This document shows positions 1-6,840 of a DNA stretch of 20,631 nucleotides, one piece after another. How positions within the stretch are numbered: the first letter of the stretch is position 1; each line of letters starts with the position of its first letter. Position numbers and translations under genes: made by a program. The notes beneath the pieces were generated by a model. That model was not told where the DNA came from, made no database searches, and saw only the letters and a list, made by a program, of their open reading frames with translations. Origin of the DNA: Gammaproteobacteria bacterium (GTDB lineage Bacteria; Pseudomonadota; Gammaproteobacteria; JAABTG01); NCBI GenBank assembly GCA_030066245.1, contig JASJBY010000028.1, forward strand, positions 1 to 20,631. The letters run 5' to 3'.

Positions 1-797
1 TCGGCGAACTGAAGCCGCAAGCAGGCAGGCTTCAGCTGGGGACAGGTATGCAGATCGCTTATTTCGATCAGCATCGCGCACAGCTGGACGACCATGGTAC
101 CGTCATAGACAACGTGGCCGACGGCAGTGACAAAGTGATCATCGGCGGTCGGCCACGCCACGTCATCGGTTACCTGGGCGACTTTCTGTTTGCGCCTGAC
201 CGCGCACGCACGCCGGTGCATGCCCTGTCCGGCGGTGAACGCAATCGACTGCTGCTGGCCAAGCTGTTCGCCCGCCCGTGCAATGTACTGGTCATGGACG
301 AGCCCACCAACGACCTGGACCTCGAGACCCTGGAGTTGCTGGAAGAACTGCTGCTGGACTTCCAGGGAACGTTGCTGCTTGTCAGTCACGACCGCGCCTT
401 CCTCAACAACGTGGTAACCAGCACCCTGGTCCTCGAGGGTAAGGGACGCATCGGTGAATACGTCGGAGGCTACGACGATTGGGTGCGCCAGCGCCAGACA
501 CCCCAGGTTCCGGCGGCAGCCGCCCCCTCCCCCGCACCGTCGAGGCAACGCCAGTCGTCGCCGCGTGCTCCCCGGCGGAGCTATGCCCAGCAGCGCGAGC
601 TCGCCAACCTGCCGCAGCGGATAGAAGCCTTGGAGGAAGCCCAAGCGGCCTTGCAGCAGTCAATGGCGGATCCCGCCTTCTACCGCCAGGACGGAAACGT
701 GATTTCGGAAGCACGAGACCGGCTCTCGGCCCTGGACCGGGAACTGGAGCAGAACTACCAACGATGGGCGGAGCTGGAGGCCGCCGGCGAGAAATGA
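1..797 (+). CDS. uup: ABC-F family ATPase Uup, 3' part
   Basis: This is the C-terminal part of an ABC-F ATPase of the Uup type, a soluble duplicated ABC protein linked to ribosome function and to preventing transposon excision. The reading frame is open from the left edge (codon phase beginning at base 3), so the N-terminal ABC domain lies outside the window. Visible are the ABC signature LSGGERNRLLL (bases 228-260), Walker B with the ABC-F hallmark MDEPTNDLDLE, and the switch histidine in LLVSHDRAFL. A Pro/Ala/Arg-rich linker then leads to a C-terminal coiled coil (from about base 570, SYAQQRELANL onward) that matches the Uup DNA-binding tail. The TGA stop overlaps the ATG of srkA (ATGA, 794-797), so the two are translationally coupled. 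The family call is firm; Uup rather than another ABC-F rests on the C-terminal tail. Confidence 0.92.
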   Translation, partial: GELKPQAGRLQLGTGMQIAYFDQHRAQLDDHGTVIDNVADGSDKVIIGGRPRHVIGYLGDFLFAPDRARTPVHALSGGERNRLLLAKLFARPCNVLVMDEPTNDLDLETLELLEELLLDFQGTLLLVSHDRAFLNNVVTSTLVLEGKGRIGEYVGGYDDWVRQRQTPQVPAAAAPSPAPSRQRQSSPRAPRRSYAQQRELANLPQRIEALEEAQAALQQSMADPAFYRQDGNVISEARDRLSALDRELEQNYQRWAELEAAGEK

Positions 798-1813
798 CCA
801 CGGTCCATAATTCCGACGCAGCCGGCTCGAACGAAGCCCAGGCCTACGGCGAGCTGGGGCCGGAGCAAATCCTGGACGCAGTGGAGCATCTTGGTCTGCG
901 CTGCGATGGCCGGCTGCTCGCCCTCAACAGCTACGAAAATCGCGTTTACCAGGTGGGCCTCACGGATGAGAGCCCGGTTGTGGCCAAGTTCTACCGTCCC
1001 CGGCGCTGGACCGACGACGCCATACTGGAAGAGCACGCCTTCAGCCAGGCCCTGGCCGACCTGGAGATCCCGGTGGTGCCGCCAAAGCGCGACGAGGAAG
1101 GCCGCACACTGCATCGCCGCGGACCTTTCCGCTACGCCCTGTATCCCCGTCGCGGCGGACGGGCCCCGGACCTGGAGAGCCCCGAGCACCTGGAGCAGCT
1201 GGGGCGTCTGCTGGCACGCATACACAATCTGGGGGCATTCCAGCCGTTTTCAGAGCGCCCCACGCTCACCGTTGAGCACTTCGGTGAAGAGTCCTACCGA
1301 TACCTGCTCGAGCGGGGATTCATCCCGGCGGAGCTGGAGACACCGTATCGCAGTCTGGCCGAAGATCTGCTGCTGAGGATTCGCGCCTGTTTCGAGCGCG
1401 CGGGCGGACTCCGTCACCTGCGGCTGCACGGAGACTGCCACCCCGGCAACATTCTCTCCACCGACCATGGCTTTCACATCGTCGACCTGGACGACGCCCG
1501 CATGGGACCGTCCGTGCAGGATCTGTGGATGTTCCTGTCGGGCGATCGCGCCCACATGACTGCACGGCTGGCCGATCTCCTGGAGGGCTACACCCAGTTT
1601 CGGGACTTCGAGCCGAGGGAGCTGCACCTGGTGGAAGCTTTGCGCACCCTGCGCATGATGCACTATGCAGCCTGGCTTGCCCGACGCTGGGCGGATCCCG
1701 CCTTCCCTCGCGCCTTTCCCTGGTTCAACTCGCCCCGCTACTGGGAGGAACACATCCTGGCGCTGCGCGAGCAGGCAGCGCTGATGGAAGAACCCCCGCT
1801 GGTGTGGGATTAG
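794..1813 (+). CDS. srkA: Stress response kinase A (YihE/SrkA), APH-fold Ser/Thr kinase
   Basis: Predicted cytosolic protein kinase of the aminoglycoside-phosphotransferase fold, 339 aa (the E. coli protein is 328 aa). SrkA/YihE counteracts stress-induced death pathways, including the MazEF programme. Family motifs are all present: LNSYENRVYQV near residue 45, the Lys-containing VAKFYRPRRWT near 65, ILEEHAF, the catalytic loop RLHGDCHPGNIL, the metal-binding VDLDDARMGP, and the C-terminal WLARRWADPAFPRAFPW. The start is the ATG at 794, inside the stop of uup; the frame is open further upstream but that extension lies wholly inside uup. The ATGA overlap implies translation coupled to uup. Stop at 1811-1813 is followed 11 bp later by a heptamer tandem repeat. 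Confidence 0.95.
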   Translation: MTTVHNSDAAGSNEAQAYGELGPEQILDAVEHLGLRCDGRLLALNSYENRVYQVGLTDESPVVAKFYRPRRWTDDAILEEHAFSQALADLEIPVVPPKRDEEGRTLHRRGPFRYALYPRRGGRAPDLESPEHLEQLGRLLARIHNLGAFQPFSERPTLTVEHFGEESYRYLLERGFIPAELETPYRSLAEDLLLRIRACFERAGGLRHLRLHGDCHPGNILSTDHGFHIVDLDDARMGPSVQDLWMFLSGDRAHMTARLADLLEGYTQFRDFEPRELHLVEALRTLRMMHYAAWLARRWADPAFPRAFPWFNSPRYWEEHILALREQAALMEEPPLVWD

Positions 1814-1824
1814 TGAAGGGGGCT

Positions 1825-1893
1825 GGGCAGCGGGCAGCGGGCAGCGGGCAGCGGGCAGCGGGCAGCGGGCAGCGGGCAGCGGGCAGCGGGCAG
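1825..1893. repeat. Heptanucleotide tandem repeat (GGGCAGC)n
   Basis: Nine perfect back-to-back copies of GGGCAGC (1825-1887) are followed by a tenth that loses register after GGGCAG (1888-1893). It lies 11 bp after the srkA stop codon and before a decayed transposase. The complementary unit GCTGCCC reappears in degenerate form at about 2537-2566. A 7-bp unit shifts frame with each copy gained or lost, but no gene reads through it here. It could be a slippage-prone spacer and is a likely strain-variable locus. Confidence 0.95.
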
Positions 1894-1974
1894 AGAGAGC
1901 ATGGCGCACCCCCAGCGCCTGTCAAGTGTTCCAGTCCCTAGTCACGATTGATTTAACCACGGGGCGCACGGGGG

Positions 1975-2246
1975 TCACTGGGAGTGACTCGCCCTTTTGC
2001 CTTTGATGTACCCGACCACCTGCGACACCGCGTACTTCGGCGGGATCGAGATCATCATGTGCACGTGGTCCGACATCAATGGGCTTCCTCTATCGCGCTT
2101 TCCTTCTGCTCGGCCAGACGCCTGAACACTTCCCCCAACTCCCGACGAATGAAACCGAACAACGCCTTGCAGCGGTACTTCGGAATGAACACAACGTGGT
2201 ACTTACACTCCCACCGGCTGTGGCTTAAACTCCTGTCCTGTCTCAT
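1975..2246 (-). pseudogene. tnpA: IS200/IS605-type TnpA (Y1 HUH transposase), frameshifted and truncated
   Basis: Remnant of an IS200-like single-strand transposase read leftward. The start ATG (2246-2244) gives MRQDRSLSHSRWECKYHVVF and then IPKYRCKALF, the classic IS200 TnpA N-terminus. The frame stops after ESAIEEAH at 2076. It continues one base off as MSDHVHMMISIPPKYAVSQV and VGYIKGK, where intact relatives read H-L-M-S-D-H, so one base has been lost. The HUH metal-binding motif (HVH) is in the second piece. After KGK the match ends (RASHSQ, stop at 1975-1977). The C-terminal helix carrying the nucleophilic tyrosine is therefore missing and the copy is dead. No accessory TnpB is nearby. 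Confidence 0.85.
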
Positions 2247-2573
2247 GTTTGCTCCCTTTCGTGATGCTTGGCGGCTCACGATTGGGAGTAATCATGGGAC
2301 TTCTGGAATTGTCAAACTTTGACTGCCTCCCCGGCAGAGCCGAAGGGTCTCTCGAATTTTACTAGATGGCAGGCTGGCGCCTTAATTCGCTGGCTCCGAG
2401 CATTCAGGCGTCTAAGATGGGGGAACACGGGATAGAGCCGACCGACTCTTCAGGCATTCACGACTTACTCAATCTACCGGACCGCTTGTCCCTCGATTTC
2501 GAATCTAGGACTGCCCTATGAGACGTTGCCTCACAGCTGCCCGCCGACCGCCGCCCGCTGACCGCTTTCCTCG
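2247..2573. other. Intergenic stretch between dead IS200 and VAT1-like gene
   Basis: No convincing gene lies here. A small stem-loop, CTGCC-TCCCC-GGCAG at 2323-2337, sits about 75 bp upstream of the tnpA start; IS200-type elements carry such hairpins at their ends, so it may be the remnant left end. The last 40 bases (about 2537-2566) are rich in degenerate GCTGCCC/GCTGACC units echoing the heptamer repeat at 1825. No confident promoter was seen for the gene starting at 2574. Confidence 0.5.
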
Positions 2574-3620
2574 ATGAAGAAAATCGTCATCCACCGTCCC
2601 GGCGGCTATGAGCGCCTGTGTGTTGAAGAGCACCCGGATCCGGAGCCGACGGACGGGGAAGTTCTGCTGGAGGTGCAGTGCATCGGGGTGAACTATGCTG
2701 ACTGCGTGACCCGCATGGGTCTCTACGCCTCAGCCAAGGAGTATGTCGGCTATCCCATTACGCCGGGCTTCGAGGTTGCAGGCACCGTGGCAGCCGTTGG
2801 CGGCGGCGTGTCGCACCTGACACCCGGGCAACGCGTGATCGGCGTGACCCGCTTCGGCGCCTATGCAAGCCACATCGCATTACCCCAGGAGCAGGTGTTC
2901 GCATTGCCATCCACCCTTCAAATGGCCGATGCGGCGGGCCTCGCCACTGCCTTTCTCACCGCCTGGTACGCAATCCACGAGCTGGCTCACCCCCATCCGG
3001 GTGACCATCTGCTGGTGCATTCAGCCGCAGGAGGAGTGGGCAGCGCTCTGGTTCAGCTGGGCAAGCTCGCCGGCTGCCAGGTCGTGGGCGTCGTAGGCGC
3101 TTCCCACAAGACAGATGCCGTGAGACGCCTGGGTGCGGACGCCGTCATCGACAAGTCGTCCTGCAACCTCTGGGAAGAGGTCGCCCGCCTGTCGCCGGCC
3201 GGCTACGAGGTGATCTTCGACGCCAATGGCGGCACCAGCCTCGAACACAGCTTCGAGCACCTGGCCCGCCCCGGCAAGCTGGTGGTCTACGGCTTCCACG
3301 GCATGCTGCCGAAAGGCCGCGGGCGTCCCAGCTGGCCTTCCCTGCTCTGGCACTACTGGCGCACCCCCCGTTTCAATCCGCTGCAACTCAGTGCCCAGAA
3401 TCGCAGCGTAATGGCCTTCAACCTCAGTTACTTATTCGACAAGGCGGACCTGCTTCGCGATGCCATCAAGCTGCTGCTCGGCTGGGCGGCGGAAGGGCGT
3501 ATTCGGACAGCTGAGACGACCGCTTACCCACTGGAACACGCGGACCAGGCCCACCGCGCACTGGAGTCTGGAACGACCGTGGGAAAACTGGTCCTCGTTA
3601 CCGACAGCTACCAGGGATAA
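2574..3620 (+). CDS. VAT1-like NADPH quinone oxidoreductase (MDR superfamily)
   Basis: Medium-chain dehydrogenase/reductase of the zinc-free quinone oxidoreductase/VAT1-like branch, 348 aa, predicted cytosolic. The N-terminal GroES-like domain carries GVNYADCVTRMG (38-49) and the PGFEVAGTV segment (64-72). The Rossmann nucleotide-binding motif AAGGVGS lies at 151-157. No structural-zinc cysteine cluster is visible. The usual reaction of the family is NADPH-dependent reduction of quinones or related unsaturated carbonyls; the true substrate cannot be read from sequence. The start ATG at 2574 has no clear Shine-Dalgarno. The next gene begins only 18 bp after the stop, so the two may be co-transcribed. 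Confidence 0.85.
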   Translation: MKKIVIHRPGGYERLCVEEHPDPEPTDGEVLLEVQCIGVNYADCVTRMGLYASAKEYVGYPITPGFEVAGTVAAVGGGVSHLTPGQRVIGVTRFGAYASHIALPQEQVFALPSTLQMADAAGLATAFLTAWYAIHELAHPHPGDHLLVHSAAGGVGSALVQLGKLAGCQVVGVVGASHKTDAVRRLGADAVIDKSSCNLWEEVARLSPAGYEVIFDANGGTSLEHSFEHLARPGKLVVYGFHGMLPKGRGRPSWPSLLWHYWRTPRFNPLQLSAQNRSVMAFNLSYLFDKADLLRDAIKLLLGWAAEGRIRTAETTAYPLEHADQAHRALESGTTVGKLVLVTDSYQG

Positions 3621-3638
3621 TGGTCTAGCTCCTTACTC

Positions 3639-5057
3639 ATGCTGCGCCCGATGTTCGCTTTGCTGCTTCTCTTGTCCAGCGCGAGCCCGGCGGTCGACCA
3701 TGTCCTGTTGATCGGCGGCGGCCCCGATTTGCAGAATTCTCAGGCTCAGATCGAGCAGAACGTCATGTGGGCGCGGGATGTGGTCCGCAGTATCCCGGGC
3801 GAGCGGGTGATCCATATTTATTACACGGATGGAAACGACCCGAGGAAAGACGTCACCGAGTGGCGCCCCCCCGAGGAGACCGCGGATGCCCTTCAGCCCC
3901 TGGCCCGGGTGTTCAACAGCTACTGGACCAACGGCGAGCATTACCGCAACCATCGGCTCGGAGAAGTGGCCGGAGGCACGGAAGCCGGGTCACTGCGCAA
4001 CGCACTGACGGACAAATTCCAGACCCTGGCTGACGGCGACCGTCTACTCATCGTCTTCAACGGCCACGGCACTCACGACAGGCGGGACCCATCCCGAAAC
4101 GCCATTTCCCTATGGAATTCATCGCAGATGACGGCCTCGGACCTGGACAGCTTACTGTCGCGACTGGCCCCCGGCATCACGGTGCGTTTCGTCTTCACCC
4201 AGTGCTACGCAGGCGCCTTCGCGCGCCTGGCACGCCCGGGAACCGAGCGCTGTGGATTTCTCGCAGAGGCCGAGGACCAACCCGCGGAAGGCTGCTCGGC
4301 AGCCGTAGACATGGACGCGTACGAAGATTACAGCACGTATTTCTTTGCGGCCCTGGCCGGTAAAAGCCGCCGCAATCAGCCGCTGGCCATGAATCCGGAC
4401 AGAAACGGCGACGGCCGAACCAGTCTGCGGGAAGCCCACTTGTACACCCTGCTCGCGTCCGCGAGCTCGGACCTGCCGCGCTCAACGAGCGAAGTGTTCC
4501 TGGAGCAATGGTTGCCGTGGTATCTGCGCTGGCCGAAGTGGCCTACCAGAGAAGCCGCAGATAGCGAGTACGCAGCCCTATATCGGGAACTGGCGGCCGC
4601 CTCTGAAATCGATACGCATACCGGTCTTGACTCCGCGCTTCGCCCAAGGAAGCGGAAGCTGCTGGCCAGCAGAGGCGAGCTTGAAGGCGAGCAACGGCAG
4701 CTATCCCGGGAGATACCGCAACTCCGAAGGGCTATCCGCGCTCAAGTGCTTGAACGTTGGCCGGGGGCTCGCTACCCCAACACCGCCAACTATCGACGCT
4801 TTCTCCTGCGAGACCTGGCGGCGGCCCAAGACTACATCCTGGACCACGAGAGTTACGCCGAGCTGGCCGCGAAACAGGACAGATACTGGGAGTTGGAGCA
4901 GGATCTGCTGGAAATCGAACGCGCCATTACCCGACTCGATCGGATCCGGCGCCTGGCTCACCTGGCGCACATCCGAGGTTTGTTCGAGCGTTTTGCCACA
5001 GACGACCAGAAGCAGCACTACACGCAGCTGCTCGCCTGCGAAGAGCAGGCGCTTTAG
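3639..5057 (+). CDS. Exported caspase-fold (C13/legumain-like) peptidase with EF-hand-type loop and helical tail
   Basis: Predicted secreted or periplasmic protein of 472 aa. Residues 1-18 form a short hydrophobic export signal (MLRPMFALLLLLSSASPA). Residues about 19-275 look like a clan CD caspase-haemoglobinase fold: a hydrophobic strand ends in the catalytic-type His (LLIVFNGHGTHD, His143), and a second strand ends in the catalytic-type Cys (VRFVFTQCYAGAF, Cys189), the His-Gly/Gln-Cys pattern of legumain-like peptidases. Residues 254-265 read DRNGDGRTSLRE, a 12-residue EF-hand loop with D/N/D at positions 1/3/5, Gly at 6 and Glu at 12, suggesting Ca2+ dependence. Residues about 335-470 are charged and probably coiled-coil, containing NTANYRRFLLRDL. 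An alternative start is Met5 (3651). The stop TAG shares its last two bases with the mobile element at 5056. Substrate unknown. Confidence 0.75.
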   Translation: MLRPMFALLLLLSSASPAVDHVLLIGGGPDLQNSQAQIEQNVMWARDVVRSIPGERVIHIYYTDGNDPRKDVTEWRPPEETADALQPLARVFNSYWTNGEHYRNHRLGEVAGGTEAGSLRNALTDKFQTLADGDRLLIVFNGHGTHDRRDPSRNAISLWNSSQMTASDLDSLLSRLAPGITVRFVFTQCYAGAFARLARPGTERCGFLAEAEDQPAEGCSAAVDMDAYEDYSTYFFAALAGKSRRNQPLAMNPDRNGDGRTSLREAHLYTLLASASSDLPRSTSEVFLEQWLPWYLRWPKWPTREAADSEYAALYRELAAASEIDTHTGLDSALRPRKRKLLASRGELEGEQRQLSREIPQLRRAIRAQVLERWPGARYPNTANYRRFLLRDLAAAQDYILDHESYAELAAKQDRYWELEQDLLEIERAITRLDRIRRLAHLAHIRGLFERFATDDQKQHYTQLLACEEQAL

Positions 5058-5282
5058 CCCGGATTTCTCGCCAGGCTTCCACGTAAATGTTCCAATGTTC
5101 GAGATCTTGGCTTCTTTGTTGCCCACTGTCTTTTTTGCAGATTGTCCTATTCGGTTCTTGGCTCCCTCTAGCTTCGCATCTTGGCCGATCCCACTTGAGC
5201 CATAGTCCCGCTATGCCTCTGCGTACGATCGACCAAGCTGCTTTGCCAGAGTGACCCAAGAATCCGAATCCCGGTGAGAAAT
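5056..5282. mobile_element. Palindromic MITE-like element, copy 1 (right end cut by IS)
   Basis: The left end AGCCCGGATTTCTCgCC (5056-5072) differs by one base from the 17-bp terminal repeat of the copy at 20198. The interior shares CTATTCGGTTCTTGGC and a roughly 104-bp imperfect palindrome (5157-5260) centred on the perfect hairpin CATAG-TCCCG-CTATG (5201-5215). The right terminal repeat begins at 5273 (GGTGAGAAAT) but stops at 5282, where copy 2 continues with CCGGGCT. This is the point where the IS110-type element begins. The element has no coding capacity. It supplies the last two bases of the upstream gene's TAG stop. Confidence 0.75.
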
Positions 5283-5329
5283 GATGGTATGGACCCATCC
5301 CACTTCACGGACGGCCTCGCGATGGGCCA

Positions 5330-5356
5330 CGATAGAGTTTCGAGAACGGTCTATCG
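5330..5356. repeat. Inverted repeat in IS leader before transposase
   Basis: CGATAGA (5330-5336) and TCTATCG (5350-5356) form a perfect 7-bp inverted repeat with a 13-base loop. It ends 20 bp before the transposase ATG and just upstream of its GGAGGG Shine-Dalgarno. It may be an RNA hairpin dampening transposase expression or a protein site; the role is inferred only from position. Confidence 0.5.
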
Positions 5357-5376
5357 AGGAAATGGGAGGGTCCGAC

Positions 5377-6405
5377 ATGGAACTTAGCGTATTGGGCATT
5401 GATTTGGCAAAGCAGGTCTTTGAGCTCTATGGGATTAACGCCCGAGGCCAGGAGGTGCTGAGCAGGCGAGTCACACGCAAGAGGCTACTCGCGTCCGTAG
5501 CCCAGGTGCCGGCGTGCCTGGTGGTGATGGAGGCGTGCGGTACGGCGCACTACTGGGCTCGGGAGATAGAGAAGCTAGGCCACCGGGTGAAGTTGCTCAG
5601 GGCGAAGGATGTGAAGGCCTACGTGCAAGGTGACAAGGATGACCGGCACGATGCGGCGGCGATAGCCGAGGCGGGTACGCGGGCACATCTGCGGGCCGTG
5701 GCGATTAACAGCGTGGAGCAGCAGGACCTGCAGTCGCTGCACCGGATCCGCGAGTTATTGGTCAAGCAACGCACCGCCTTGGCCAATCAGCTGCGGGGGC
5801 TGTTGGCAGAGTACGGGGTGGTGATGGGTAAGAGCCTGGGTGTCCTGCGGCGCCGGGTTCCGGAGGTACTTGAAGACGCCGATAACGGATTGACGGCAGG
5901 ATTTCGCGCCAGCGTGGCGGAGATGTATGAGCGTTTGCGCGAGTTCGATGAGCGGGTTGTGGTGTACGACCGGCGCATTGGTGCGGCGGCGCGTGCCGAT
6001 GCGCGTTGCGAGCGCCTACTCGAGGTCGAGGGCCTGGGACCGATGTCCGCCAGCGCCCTGGTGGCGGCGGTCGGTGATGCGCGCCAGTTCGATTCGGGCC
6101 GTCAACTGGCCGCCTGCCTCGGCGTGGCACCGGCCCATCGCGGCACGGGCGGCAGCAACCGGGTGCTCGGGCTCAGTAAGCGGCAGGGTAACCGCTATGT
6201 GCGCACGCTGCTCATTCATGGCGCGCGCTCGGTGGTGCGCCACGCCGCGAACAAGACCGATCCGAGGAGCCGCTGGATCAATCGCCTCGTGGCCCGCAGC
6301 GGCGTGAACGTCGCCGCCGTGGCCGTGGCGAACAAGAACGCGCGCATTGCCTGGGCACTGCTCACGCGTGCCGAGCGCTATCGGGCGGTCGAGGCGACTG
6401 CTTAG
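5377..6405 (+). CDS. IS110-family transposase (DEDD recombinase, IS1111-like)
   Basis: Site-specific recombinase of the IS110 family, 342 aa, which moves a circular IS intermediate without DDE chemistry and is guided by a bridge RNA. The RuvC-like acidic set is visible: Asp9 in LGIDLAK, Glu52 in VVMEACGTAHYW, and Asp89/Asp92 in GDKDDRHDA. The C-terminal Tnp domain has the pattern EGLGPMSASAL, then FDSGRQLAACLGVAP with Ser240 in the position of the catalytic serine, then LGLSKRQGNRYVRTLLIHGA, and finally NVAAVAVANKNARIAWALL, typical of IS1111-type members. The frame appears full length and intact. Start at 5377 is supported by GGAGGG 7 bp upstream; the frame is open to 5281 but that part is IS leader. 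Confidence 0.93.
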   Translation: MELSVLGIDLAKQVFELYGINARGQEVLSRRVTRKRLLASVAQVPACLVVMEACGTAHYWAREIEKLGHRVKLLRAKDVKAYVQGDKDDRHDAAAIAEAGTRAHLRAVAINSVEQQDLQSLHRIRELLVKQRTALANQLRGLLAEYGVVMGKSLGVLRRRVPEVLEDADNGLTAGFRASVAEMYERLREFDERVVVYDRRIGAAARADARCERLLEVEGLGPMSASALVAAVGDARQFDSGRQLAACLGVAPAHRGTGGSNRVLGLSKRQGNRYVRTLLIHGARSVVRHAANKTDPRSRWINRLVARSGVNVAAVAVANKNARIAWALLTRAERYRAVEATA

Positions 6406-6680
6406 TCAGCCACCTAAGAGCCTGCGCAACGTTCAGAACCTACCTACCGATTGCATCGGTCGAGCATGAGCGGATGGCAACACAGGTCAAACCGACGCCT
6501 GTCCAACCCGATAGCGCGCAGGGCACTTCGATGCCGCAGAAATGTGCTGGGTGTGGGCGTGCGGATTTCCATCAGGGCCAGAGACTCTCAGCGTCTCACC
6601 AACAGGCCGGATATATGCGAGCAACCTGTCCCTTCCAGCAAAAATGCGCCGGCCTTGCAAACCGGGGTGGGTCCATATAT
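6406..6680 (+). ncRNA. Candidate bridge RNA region in IS right end
   Basis: The 275-bp non-coding right end of the IS has no supported ORF. IS1111-type elements are expected to carry their bridge RNA on this side. A perfect hairpin ACCGAT-TGC-ATCGGT sits at 6446-6460. AGAAAT at 6538-6543 is identical to the left half of the interrupted target, and CGGATTTC at 6562-6569 is the exact complement of its GAAATCCG. Downstream, ATATATGCG (6611-6619) is repeated at the IS end (6675-6683), as a donor guide would be. Structure and transcript ends are not established. Confidence 0.4.
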
Positions 6681-6840
6681 GCGCGCTAGTGCAAACTGGT
6701 GGCCGACGGGACGCCGACCGGGGCCGCAGCCCAACAGGTCGACACCTCGGCCGACCACCCCGTGCAGGGTCCTGGACCCGGGCGCTGGCAACACCTTGCC
6801 GCGGTCAGCGGCAGCGAGCTTCTTCTGCATCGCTATCGAT
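6681..6840. other. Spacer between IS and convergent transglutaminase gene
   Basis: No gene is supported here. A GCCGC-GGTCA-GCGGC hairpin lies at 6798-6812 near the 3' end of the leftward gene (stop at 6841-6843), but no T-run follows on either strand, so it is at best a weak terminator. The first bases (GCGCGCTAG) may be a diverged remnant of the palindromic element's right end. Confidence 0.4.

Larger units (their letters stand above)
5283..6680 (+). mobile_element. IS110-family (IS1111-type) insertion sequence, about 1.4 kb
   Basis: Boundaries come from subterminal inverted repeats. TATGGACCCAtCCC at 5288-5301 matches the complement of 6664-6677 (TATGGACCCAcCCC, 13 of 14). About 5 bp lie outside the left repeat and 3 bp outside the right one. 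Subterminal rather than terminal repeats, a short left end (94 bp before tnp) and a long right non-coding end (275 bp) fit the IS1111 subgroup. Both junctions carry the dinucleotide AT (5281-5282 and 6679-6680), which may be the recombination core. The left flank is the interrupted terminal repeat of the palindromic element. The right flank, GCGCGCT, matches the missing CCGGGCT at only 5 of 7 positions. Confidence 0.75.

Noticed and set aside
479..793. Upstream extension of the srkA frame
   Set aside because: It overlaps the Uup C-terminus, whose coiled-coil content is clear; the ATGA start at 794 fits the family's length.
1825..1893. CRISPR-like array
   Set aside because: It consists of contiguous 7-bp units with no spacers and no cas genes nearby.
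6594..6600. TCTCACC as a bridge-RNA target guide
   Set aside because: It matches the repeat but has the same sense as CGGATTTC, so the two together do not satisfy the sense/antisense guide scheme; the AGAAAT/CGGATTTC pair fits better.
6798..6812. GCCGC-GGTCA-GCGGC hairpin as terminator of the leftward operon
   Set aside because: The stem is only 5 bp and no T-run follows on the minus strand.
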